Part shown: one piece after another, positions 34,964 to 42,040 of the stretch | How positions within the stretch are numbered: the first letter of the stretch is position 1 | How the letters are laid out: every line of letters begins with the position of its first letter | Source: an uncultured Gammaproteobacteria bacterium | GTDB taxonomy: Bacteria; Pseudomonadota; Gammaproteobacteria; Pseudomonadales; Pseudohongiellaceae | DNA length: 64,000 nt | Reading direction: 5' to 3' | NCBI GenBank assembly: GCA_913060975.1 | Contig: CAJXVC010000009.1 | Coordinates: 62,001-126,000 of the forward strand | Program-made: the position numbers and the translations under genes | Notes under the pieces: model-generated | What the model was told of the DNA's origin: nothing | Seen by the model: the letters and a program-made list of their open reading frames with translations, nothing else | Databases searched by the model: none

Positions 34964-35046
34964 GGGGCAGGCCTCGAGGTCGAAACTGAATCGGCGCCAG
35001 GTGCAGAAATAGCGGGCGTCAGACCCGTCTCAATTCCATAATCCAT

Positions 35047-35061
35047 ATCTATAAAATAGAT
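35047..35061 (+). promoter_or_regulatory. Candidate FinR/LysR binding site
   Basis: Perfect inverted repeat ATCTAT-AAA-ATAGAT within the finR/fpr intergenic region, fitting the T-N11-A character of LysR sites. A wider pair TAAAATAG (35052-35059) / CTATTTTA (35080-35087) lies over the same AT-rich region. Confidence 0.5.
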
Positions 35062-35142
35062 TATACATATATAAATAAACTATTTTACAGATAAATGTGA
35101 AATCCCTATGATTGCGCCACTAGCCGTAAAGGAGGAATAGCA

Positions 35143-35913
35143 GTGGCCAGTTTATCCACACAGAGCGTGACCGCAGTACATCATTGGAATGAGTCTTTGT
35201 TCAGTTTCAAAACGACAAGGGACCGTTCCCTGCGTTTTGAAAACGGCCATTTCGTCATGCTGGGCATGCAAGTGGAAGGCAAGCCGTTGATGCGTGCCTA
35301 CAGTATCGCCAGCCCGAACTATGAAGAAGAACTGGAATTCCTGAGCATCAAGGTGCCGGATGGTCCACTGACTTCTCGCCTCCAGAACATCAAAGTTGGC
35401 GATGAAGTGTTCGTCAGCAGCAAGCCCACTGGCACACTGGTTGCTGACCATTTATTGCCTGGCCGCAACCTGTACCTGATCAGTACCGGTACCGGTCTGG
35501 CACCGTTCATCAGCATCATTCAGGACCCTGAGGTGTACGAGAAGTATGATCGCATCATTCTTACCCATGGTGTTCGCTATGTGAGCGAGTTGGCTTATCA
35601 AGGCTTTATTAGCGATGTTTTGCCAGGCAATGAATTCTTTGGCGACGAAGTGAAAGAGAAGCTGATCTACTATCCAACGGTCACGCGCGAAGAATTTCGC
35701 AATCAGGGGCGTCTTACCGACCTGATGACATCCGGCAAATTGTTCTCGGATATTGGTCTGGATAAGGCTGACCCGGCCACTGATCGCTTCATGATTTGTG
35801 GTAGCCCAAGCATGTTGAAAGACACCTGTGCCATTCTCGATGGCTGGGGCTTTGAGGAATCACGCCACGGCATTCAGGCGCACTATGTGATTGAGCGCGC
35901 TTTCGTCGAATAA
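35143..35913 (+). CDS. fpr: Ferredoxin--NADP+ reductase
   Basis: 256 aa FAD enzyme of the bacterial subclass-I type that exchanges electrons between NADPH and ferredoxin/flavodoxin. FAD-binding RAYSIASPNYEEELEF near 57-66 and FVSSKPTGTL, nucleotide-binding STGTGLAPFISI near 115-126, and the NADP-domain CGSPSMLKDT. The C-terminal HYVIERAFVE, ending in Glu after Phe-Val, is typical of Azotobacter/Pseudomonas FPR. The GTG start at 35143 has a strong ribosome site (AAGGAGGAA). Expression likely controlled by the divergent LysR protein; a terminator follows at 35952. Confidence 0.93.
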   Translation: MASLSTQSVTAVHHWNESLFSFKTTRDRSLRFENGHFVMLGMQVEGKPLMRAYSIASPNYEEELEFLSIKVPDGPLTSRLQNIKVGDEVFVSSKPTGTLVADHLLPGRNLYLISTGTGLAPFISIIQDPEVYEKYDRIILTHGVRYVSELAYQGFISDVLPGNEFFGDEVKEKLIYYPTVTREEFRNQGRLTDLMTSGKLFSDIGLDKADPATDRFMICGSPSMLKDTCAILDGWGFEESRHGIQAHYVIERAFVE

Positions 35914-35951
35914 GCAATCGAACGCATAGTCGACAGATCCAAAACAGACAT

Positions 35952-35979
35952 AAAAAAGGGGCCAGCAGGCCCCTTTTTT
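35952..35979 (+). terminator. Bidirectional rho-independent terminator after fpr
   Basis: Stem AAAAAAGGGGCC / GGCCCCTTTTTT with AGCA loop, 12 bp arms, between convergent fpr and the redoxin gene. Confidence 0.9.
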
Positions 35980-36011
35980 CGTCAGGCTATCAAGTAGCCG
36001 GTTTAATCGCG

Positions 36012-36620
36012 TTAGCTGTCGAAGATCGCTACCAGGCACCCCTTGGAGTCTGGCACTTCGCTGTGATCCACAGTGCCGCCGGCGAGAATCGTATTTAATG
36101 CGTCTTGCAAATACTGGTGCTTGGCTTCATTGCGCTGAGTTTCGTAGCCAAGCTTGTCGTCGATCGGGCCACGAAACAGCACTTGTTGAGTCTTGGTATC
36201 GACCACAAAGACTTCGGCTGTGCGTTCTACGCCAAGTGCTCTGGCCAGATGCTGACCTTCGTCCTTGATGATCGGGAAGTCGATGCCAAACTCTGCGGTT
36301 TCTTTGGCAATTCTGGGCAGGTTGTCCTGAATGTTGGCGTTGAACATGGTGAAGGCGATGTTTTGGTCAGCAAAGGCATCGCGCACTTCACGGTAGCTGG
36401 GCACCGAGATTCGGGCAATCGGGCAGCCTACACCTTGGACGTAGAATACTGCCAGATCATAGGCTTGATACTGCTCAAGGCTGTGGGTGTCACCATGCTG
36501 GTCGACTAATTCGAAATCGGGAATAGCGCGCAGCCACTCGTCGGCCATGACGGATACGGAAGTCAGCGCGCAGGTCAGGCTCAGCAGCGACAGGCTTGCA
36601 ATACGGCCAAACAACTTCAT
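36012..36620 (-). CDS. Periplasmic redoxin (AhpC/TSA-like) protein
   Basis: 202 aa: signal peptide (LSLLSLTCALTSVSVMA, cleaved near residue 26) and a thioredoxin-fold redoxin domain: DFELVDQHGDTHSLEQY, then LAVFYVQGVGCPIARIS with a single Cys at the active-site position, DFPIIKDEGQHLARALG and VFVVDTKTQQVLFRGPID. The C-terminus (DSKGCLVAIF) corresponds to the point where larger family members continue into cytochrome and copper-monooxygenase domains, as in the 27.0 kb protein, which lacks that Cys. The start at 36620 has GGAGAATT upstream and gives a clean signal peptide; the longer frame to 36755 is not supported. Confidence 0.85.
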   Translation of the reverse strand: MKLFGRIASLSLLSLTCALTSVSVMADEWLRAIPDFELVDQHGDTHSLEQYQAYDLAVFYVQGVGCPIARISVPSYREVRDAFADQNIAFTMFNANIQDNLPRIAKETAEFGIDFPIIKDEGQHLARALGVERTAEVFVVDTKTQQVLFRGPIDDKLGYETQRNEAKHQYLQDALNTILAGGTVDHSEVPDSKGCLVAIFDS

Positions 36621-37070
36621 GCGAATTCTCCAGTTTGATCGATGGTTGATCGATAGTTGATCAGTAATAGGTGGAATTGCGATTCCAAAGCACATTATAG
36701 CGCCCTCGTCGCGCAACTGCGATGAGTCGGAAAAGTGATTGAAATCATCGCTCATTTCTTAAAATAGCTATTATTTACAGATAGTTAGCGAGCAGTTGTC
36801 GAGGCTGTGGAATCAGTTACTGAAAATCGGCTCGGCAGGACAACCAGCAGGCCGGACGAAAGGCCAACCGAAACCCGGTACTAAACGCGAATGATGAGAA
36901 GAGGTCCGAAGCTGACCTTGCGGCGTTAGACCATAATGCTGGAAGCTGTTGTACGCGCGGTGTGAGCCATGCCGCAGCGCCACTAAACAGCATCACAGAT
37001 AATCGAAAAGTGCCATGGAAATGCGTATAGTGCCTGCACGGAATACAACCTGACGGAACAGCCAACACCA
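36621..37070 (+). other. 450 bp divergent intergenic region
   Basis: Left part contains an 11 bp tandem repeat (36635-36666: TTGATCGATGG, TTGATCGATAG and a diverged third copy TTGATCAGTA) just upstream of the redoxin ribosome site. The right part (36780-37070) shows no clear coding frame, hairpin or promoter; the RND gene start at 37071 has only a weak ribosome site. Confidence 0.5.
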
Positions 37071-39629
37071 ATGTCGACACTCTCAACTCTCTATACGAAT
37101 ACAGTCTTCGGCAAGCCGAAACTGGTGATTGCCGTACTATTGCTGCTGGTGGCAGTGTTTGGCTGGTTTGCGCAGGATTTTCGCCTCGATGCTTCGGCCG
37201 ATTCGCTGCTGCTGGAGAATGATCCTGATCTGGAATTCTCCCGCGAGATTAATCAGCGCTACGGTGTGGGAGAGTCGGTAACTGTTGCCTATACCCCGCA
37301 AGGTGATTTGTTCAGTCGCCCAGAGTTAGAGCGCTTGGCGCAATTGCGAGAGGACCTGCTGCAGATCGAACGCGTATCCTCGGTGGACAGCATCCTGAAT
37401 GTGCCTGTCTTTGGAGACACGCCACTGACCGGTATTTCCGAGGATTACCAGACCTTGATGGACCCTGATCAGGATTTGGCAGCGGCCAGGGAAGAATTGG
37501 TGAATAGTCCGGTGTTCCGCAATGCGCTGGTCAGCCCGGATGGGCAAACCGCAGGCATACTGGTGGGCTTTGCGGTTGATGAGCGCGCACGAGAATTGAT
37601 CTCAAGGCGCACTGAATTGCGCAGTCTTGAACAAGCCAATGAATTGACAGAGGACCAGGCGGCAGAATTGGCGGCGGTCGAATCTGAGTATGATGCCTAT
37701 AGTGTAGTCGCGGCCGATCGTCAGAGTGAGTTGATCGCCAGGATTCGCAGCACGCTGGATGAGCATCGCGACAACGCTGAAATCTATCTCGGTGGCGCGC
37801 CGATGATTGCCGACGATCTGGTCACCTTTGTACGCAGTGATCTGCGCAATTTTTCCCTGGCGGTGCTGATTCTTATTATTGGCGCCCTGGGCCTGATCTT
37901 TCGCAAGCTGCGCTACGTGGCAATTCCAATTGCCTGTTGTGCCGTGGCCGGCACCATTATGGTCGGCATGCTCGGCTTGATGGACTGGCGCGTCACAGTG
38001 GTGTCTTCCAATTTCATCTCCTTGCTCTTGATCATCACGATTTCGCTCACTGTGCACCTGATGGTGCGCTACCGACAACTCAAAGCGACGCGCCAATATT
38101 CGCAAGAAGACAAGCTGCTACGCCATGCCGTGTTGAGCATGTTCTGGCCCTGCTTCTATACGGCGTTGACAACGGCAGTTGCATTCGGCTCACTCATCGT
38201 CAGCGGCATATTGCCCATTATTACCTTTGGCTGGATGATGATGATGGGTGTGGCTACCGCCTTGATAGTTGCCTTCACTCTGTTCCCTGCTGTCATGAGT
38301 TTACTCAAGCCCGACGACAGCGTGCCGGCAGACAGTGGCAAGTCGAGTGTGACCGCATTGCTGGCCACAGGCACAGACAAACTGCGCAGCGGCGTGCTGG
38401 TGATTTATGTGCTGGTACTGGGATTCAGCATTTATGGTCTGTCACAACTGCGTGTCGAGAACAGCTTCATTGATTACTTTCGTGAAAACACCGAGATCTA
38501 TCAGGGCATGCGCCTGTTCGATGAAAAACTGGGCGGTACGCTGTCATTCGATGTGGTCGTCAATCTGTCTGAATCGTCCAGTGCGGGCAACAGCGGGGAC
38601 GATGGCTTTGATGATGGTTTCGACGACGGCTTCGATGACGGTTTTGATGATGGCTTTGACGACGGCTTCGGTGATTTCGATTCCGCGGGCAGCAGTGATG
38701 AGGCTTACTGGTTTACGGCGCCGAAAATGTCGCGTGTCAAAGCCATCCATGAATACCTGGACAATGATCCGCAAACCGGCAAGGTGCTGTCCTTCGGAGC
38801 CATCGTACAGTTGGCGGAACAGCTTAATGGCAATCAGCCAGTAGACGGTCTCATGTGGTCACTGCTCTATAGCCGCATTCCCGAGGCGCTCAAGGAAACG
38901 GTATTGAATCCTTTTGTTTCCATCGAGGCGGATCAACTACGCTTCAATGTACGCGTTATCGAATCACAGGAAGACCTGAATCGTAATGAGCTCTTACAGC
39001 GCATCGAATCGGGCATCGAACAGGAGTTTGGATTTGCCGATGAGGATGTGCGGCTGACTGGCGTTTTGGTCATGTATAACAACGTACTGCAGAGCCTGTT
39101 TCAATCCCAGATCATGACATTGGGTGTGGTGATGCTGGCTATCATGTTGATGTTCCTGGCACTCTTCCGGTCACTCAGTATTGCCATTATTTGTATTATT
39201 CCGAACGCGATTGCAGCGGCGTTTGTTCTGGGCATCATGGGTTGGTTTAATATTCCGCTGGATATTATGACGATTACTATTGCGGCGATTTCGGTGGGAA
39301 TTGGCGTGGATAACACGATCCACTACATGCATCGGTTCCTGCGCGAGTTTAATCGTTTTGGCAATTATCGCGAGACCATGCATTTCTGTCACGGCAGTAT
39401 TGGCCGGGCGATGTATTTCACTTCCATGACAATTGTGGCGGGCTTTTCGATACTGGCATTATCGAATTTCATCCCCACTATAGTCTTTGGCTTGCTTACG
39501 AGTCTGGCCATGGTCGTGGCGCTGACTGGTTCGCTAAGCCTGTTGCCGCAGCTATTGATTACTTTCAAGCCGTTGGGTGCCGAGTCGCACCCTGCTAGTC
39601 AGGATCGTGTGGAAGCCACTTCAGCGTAA
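37071..39629 (+). CDS. RND/MMPL family exporter with DDGF repeat
   Basis: 852 aa inner-membrane protein, same superfamily as the 28.9 kb gene. TM1 near residues 17-37 (LVIAVLLLLVAVFGWFAQ), first periplasmic loop with LDASADSLLLENDPDLEF, then first helix bundle (about 260-410), a second periplasmic loop (about 455-670), and the second bundle with ITIAAISVGIGVDNTIHYMHRF. An uncommon insertion in the second loop, residues 510-533, is six copies of Asp-Asp-Gly-Phe, followed by GDFDSAGSSDEAYW. It likely exports or moves a lipid or hydrophobic compound. No adaptor protein gene is adjacent; a small cytochrome gene follows. Confidence 0.88.
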   Translation: MSTLSTLYTNTVFGKPKLVIAVLLLLVAVFGWFAQDFRLDASADSLLLENDPDLEFSREINQRYGVGESVTVAYTPQGDLFSRPELERLAQLREDLLQIERVSSVDSILNVPVFGDTPLTGISEDYQTLMDPDQDLAAAREELVNSPVFRNALVSPDGQTAGILVGFAVDERARELISRRTELRSLEQANELTEDQAAELAAVESEYDAYSVVAADRQSELIARIRSTLDEHRDNAEIYLGGAPMIADDLVTFVRSDLRNFSLAVLILIIGALGLIFRKLRYVAIPIACCAVAGTIMVGMLGLMDWRVTVVSSNFISLLLIITISLTVHLMVRYRQLKATRQYSQEDKLLRHAVLSMFWPCFYTALTTAVAFGSLIVSGILPIITFGWMMMMGVATALIVAFTLFPAVMSLLKPDDSVPADSGKSSVTALLATGTDKLRSGVLVIYVLVLGFSIYGLSQLRVENSFIDYFRENTEIYQGMRLFDEKLGGTLSFDVVVNLSESSSAGNSGDDGFDDGFDDGFDDGFDDGFDDGFGDFDSAGSSDEAYWFTAPKMSRVKAIHEYLDNDPQTGKVLSFGAIVQLAEQLNGNQPVDGLMWSLLYSRIPEALKETVLNPFVSIEADQLRFNVRVIESQEDLNRNELLQRIESGIEQEFGFADEDVRLTGVLVMYNNVLQSLFQSQIMTLGVVMLAIMLMFLALFRSLSIAIICIIPNAIAAAFVLGIMGWFNIPLDIMTITIAAISVGIGVDNTIHYMHRFLREFNRFGNYRETMHFCHGSIGRAMYFTSMTIVAGFSILALSNFIPTIVFGLLTSLAMVVALTGSLSLLPQLLITFKPLGAESHPASQDRVEATSA
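38598..38669 (+). repeat. 12 bp tandem repeat, six units, coding DDGF
   Basis: Six consecutive 12 bp units, each coding Asp-Asp-Gly-Phe; the third codon positions vary (GAC/GAT, GGC/GGT, TTT/TTC) while the protein repeat is constant, pointing to selection on the peptide. Confidence 0.92.
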
Positions 39630-39776
39630 GGCAGTAGCTATTTCGCGTGTCTGCATGCGGTTTATGGCAAGGCAATGCTATGTTTGATAAGCGAGAAAGG
39701 TAGTTTATTTAGCCGCCAGGAATTGCCAGTATTGGTGGGTATGGTTTCCGGCGATGCAGTGAAGTGCTCAGAGGCT

Positions 39777-40208
39777 ATGTTGATTCGACAACGCGATTTC
39801 TTGACCCAGTTTAGCGTGAACTCCGCTCGGCGCCGTTATTGGCAACCGGCGATTTCTCTGCTGTTACTGCTAATGCTTGCCAGCTGCGGAGAGACGGAGT
39901 CGGTTGTTATCGCCGAATCGACCTTCGTAGATCAGTTGCGTCAGAACCCGCTTGAATTGGCGCGCGGTGAAGCGCTCTATCAAGGCAGCTGTGCACAGTT
40001 TTGCCATGCTGCTGAAAGCGGTGGCGCTGCTGACCTGTTTGATTGCTCCTGGGTACACGGCCAGAGCGATGAAGAGATTTTTGCGGCGATTACCGACGGT
40101 ATTCCCGACACAGGAATGGTCGGTTTTGGTAGTAACTTCCCGGAAGGGGAAGACGATACCTGGCGGCTCGTTGCCTATATTCGTGAGCAACAGCCCGGAT
40201 GCGATTGA
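39777..40208 (+). CDS. Cytochrome c-like lipoprotein with CX3CH heme motif
   Basis: 143 aa: lipobox LMLASC (Cys37) and a short class I cytochrome-like domain. The heme attachment motif reads C72-A-Q-F-C76-H77, that is CX3CH instead of CXXCH; the DNA (TGTGCACAGTTTTGCCAT) shows no sign of frameshift. Downstream GMVGFGSNFPEGEDDTWRLVAYIREQ resembles the usual C-terminal helix with a candidate axial Met in DTGMVGFG. A start at 39777 (GAGG upstream) gives a neat lipoprotein signal. It follows the RND gene by 147 bp and precedes clpP2. Partner enzymes unknown. Confidence 0.8.
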   Translation: MLIRQRDFLTQFSVNSARRRYWQPAISLLLLLMLASCGETESVVIAESTFVDQLRQNPLELARGEALYQGSCAQFCHAAESGGAADLFDCSWVHGQSDEEIFAAITDGIPDTGMVGFGSNFPEGEDDTWRLVAYIREQQPGCD

Positions 40209-40252
40209 ACACAATTTTTGATTCAATGCTCATTAAACATGAGTAACAACCA

Positions 40253-40858
40253 GTGAGTGACACAATGACAGACACACGGCAGGACGAAGGCAAGAAAGAA
40301 CCAAAAGATGGCCCATCTTCAGGATTCATGGATGAAAAGTTATTCAAGTCACGGGCCATTACCATCTTTGGTGAGATTAATGATCGAGTAGCCCGCGCGG
40401 TAACGGAGAGATTGTTGGCGCTGGCATCAGATAGTGACGAGCCCATTCATATCTATATCAGTTCGCCCGGCGGCCACGTTGAATCAGGCGACGTCGTTTA
40501 TGACATGATCAAGTTCATCAAGCCGGAAGTGAAAGTAATCGGCACCGGCTGGGTAGCCAGCGCTGCTACGACTATCTTCTTGGCAGCAGACAAGGCAAAC
40601 CGGTTTGCGTTGCCCAATACGCGCTTCCTGATTCATCAGCCCATGGGTGGTTCTATGGGGGTGGCCAGTGATATCGCGATTCAGGCCAAGGAAATTATCA
40701 AGATGCGGGCACGCATCAACAAATTGATTGCCGAGGAAACCAGCCAGCCACTGGAGCGTGTTGAAAAGGATACTGACCGTGACTACTGGATGTCAGTGGA
40801 AGAAGCGATCGAGTACGGTATCGTCAGCAAAGTAGTTCGTTCGGCGACTGAGATCTAG
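40253..40858 (+). CDS. ClpP-family protease, ClpP2-like
   Basis: 201 aa ClpP-type serine protease. Catalytic triad intact: S103 in TGWVASAATTIF, H128 in LIHQPMGG, D177 in EKDTDRDYW; spacings (25 and 49) equal those of E. coli ClpP. Around the nucleophile it differs from housekeeping ClpP (GQAASMGAFLL), and SPGGHVESGD plus GTGWVASA match the second ClpP paralogue of pseudomonads (ClpP2). In P. aeruginosa ClpP2 joins with ClpP1 in an alternative complex. No clpX or lon is adjacent, as expected for a paralogue. Start at GTG 40253 or ATG 40265 is unresolved. Confidence 0.85.
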   Translation: MSDTMTDTRQDEGKKEPKDGPSSGFMDEKLFKSRAITIFGEINDRVARAVTERLLALASDSDEPIHIYISSPGGHVESGDVVYDMIKFIKPEVKVIGTGWVASAATTIFLAADKANRFALPNTRFLIHQPMGGSMGVASDIAIQAKEIIKMRARINKLIAEETSQPLERVEKDTDRDYWMSVEEAIEYGIVSKVVRSATEI

Positions 40859-41241
40859 TTAGTTCCTATGCGAGTAAAAACCGCTTGCCGGCCTTTGGCG
40901 AGCGCGCAAACCACCATGAAATCGGGCAAACAGGATGCAGCGAAAGCGATGGCTGTATCCTCGCCCGTCAATTCCGCCTGAATCACGCCGTTGACGCCAG
41001 CATACTCAATTGGCACGCGGGCGATATTACCCGTCACCTCTCCGGACTGACTGGTCCATACAAACCCTAATGACTCGACTTGTGAAACAGTGATGACATT
41101 GTCGATTACGGTGACACGAATCTGAAACATTGTGCCGTCAGCTTGCCAGACACCATTCCAGGAAGCTGCATCGGTGGTTTGCTGTGCTTGTAACCCGGAG
41201 CAACCTAACAATAATAATACGGAAAGCAGTAGCTTAGACAA
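40855..41241 (-). CDS. Small exported protein of unknown function
   Basis: 128 aa, N-terminal hydrophobic segment LLLSVLLLLGCSG with a plausible lipobox (LLGC), then a beta-rich domain beginning WNGVWQADGTMFQIRVTV, comparable in style to small 'lipocalin-like' or LPS-associated domains, but no family is recognised. The ATG overlaps the end of the upstream NnrU gene by 8 bp, so the two are probably translationally coupled. Its stop overlaps the clpP2 3' end by 4 bp (convergent). Confidence 0.7.
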   Translation of the reverse strand: MSKLLLSVLLLLGCSGLQAQQTTDAASWNGVWQADGTMFQIRVTVIDNVITVSQVESLGFVWTSQSGEVTGNIARVPIEYAGVNGVIQAELTGEDTAIAFAASCLPDFMVVCALAKGRQAVFTRIGTN

Positions 41242-41791
41242 TGGATAGACCTACGCCAAACAATTGACCATGATAAGTAAAAACAAGTGCATAGACGATC
41301 AAGCCTAGCACAATGCCAACAATGTCCCAGAGAATGGACGCGCTGCGTCGAGGCGGCTGGGAGATACTCAGATGGGCGAATTTGATGACGGCCCAGAGTT
41401 CAAAACTGGCAAACAGTAGTAGCGATGCCAGATCACCATTTGCCCAAAGATGTGCGCCGCCCCACATGATGACTCCCATTAGCATGGGATGTCGCAACGC
41501 CTTGGCAAGATACGAAGTGGGCAGGTTGCCGAGCGTAACGAGTATTGTTGCTGGCAGCATAATCAGATGGCTGACCCAGCGCAGTTCGAAAGGCGGGGCA
41601 TAGATCATCTGGAAAGGTGCGACAGACTTTCCGTAGATGATCAGCGCGAGTCCGAGCAATGCAACCAGGCTGTAAGTGCTTTTGTAGGCGGCTTCAGAAC
41701 CCAGCTTGTTGAGTAGCACATCGCGCATTCCCACTTCCCGCAGCAAGTGGGGTAGAAAGAACAACAGCAGGCCAATGATCAGGGGTAGCAC
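41234..41791 (-). CDS. NnrU family membrane protein
   Basis: 185 aa integral membrane protein with about five to six helices (LIIGLLLFFLPHLL, YSLVALLGLALIIYG, VSHLIMLPATILVTL, IMWGGAHLWANGDLAS, ILWDIVGIVLGLIVYALV). ALRHPMLMGVIMWGGAHLWANGD is the NnrU/isoprenylcysteine-methyltransferase-like signature. NnrU was first linked to nitrite/nitric oxide metabolism in alphaproteobacteria but is widespread with unclear role. Coupled to the small exported protein downstream. Confidence 0.88.
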   Translation of the reverse strand: MLPLIIGLLLFFLPHLLREVGMRDVLLNKLGSEAAYKSTYSLVALLGLALIIYGKSVAPFQMIYAPPFELRWVSHLIMLPATILVTLGNLPTSYLAKALRHPMLMGVIMWGGAHLWANGDLASLLLFASFELWAVIKFAHLSISQPPRRSASILWDIVGIVLGLIVYALVFTYHGQLFGVGLSIV

Positions 41792-41950
41792 TGGGCAACA
41801 TCCTTGTCAGGTGAAAGTGGCATGAGCAATCAGCCGGCGCGAGCTACAAGACTCTTACTGTAATGACCTGTTACCAGCGAATTAATTGCTATGCCAGCAG
41901 AGTGTAGCATAGCGTTACTTCTCGCGAGGTGGGTCGTCTAGCGGGCGTAA

Positions 41951-41974
41951 AAAAGGGACCTGATGGTCCCTTTT
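41951..41974 (-). terminator. Rho-independent terminator
   Basis: AAAAGGGACC / GGTCCCTTTT, 10 bp arms, TGAT loop. It lies upstream of the NnrU gene and just past the molybdenum enzyme gene, so it most likely ends the latter's minus-strand transcript. Confidence 0.85.
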
Positions 41975-42040
41975 CAGTCAGTTCTTTGGCGTCGATAGCT
42001 CGCGACGGCCAGAGCCGCATTACGTCAGCACACTTCCCTA

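Noticed and set aside
36780-37070. Possible gene in the divergent gap before the second RND gene (89-codon minus frame at 36817-37086)
   Set aside because: It overlaps the RND start, lacks a ribosome site, and its composition is Ser/Arg/Cys-rich as expected for a chance frame.
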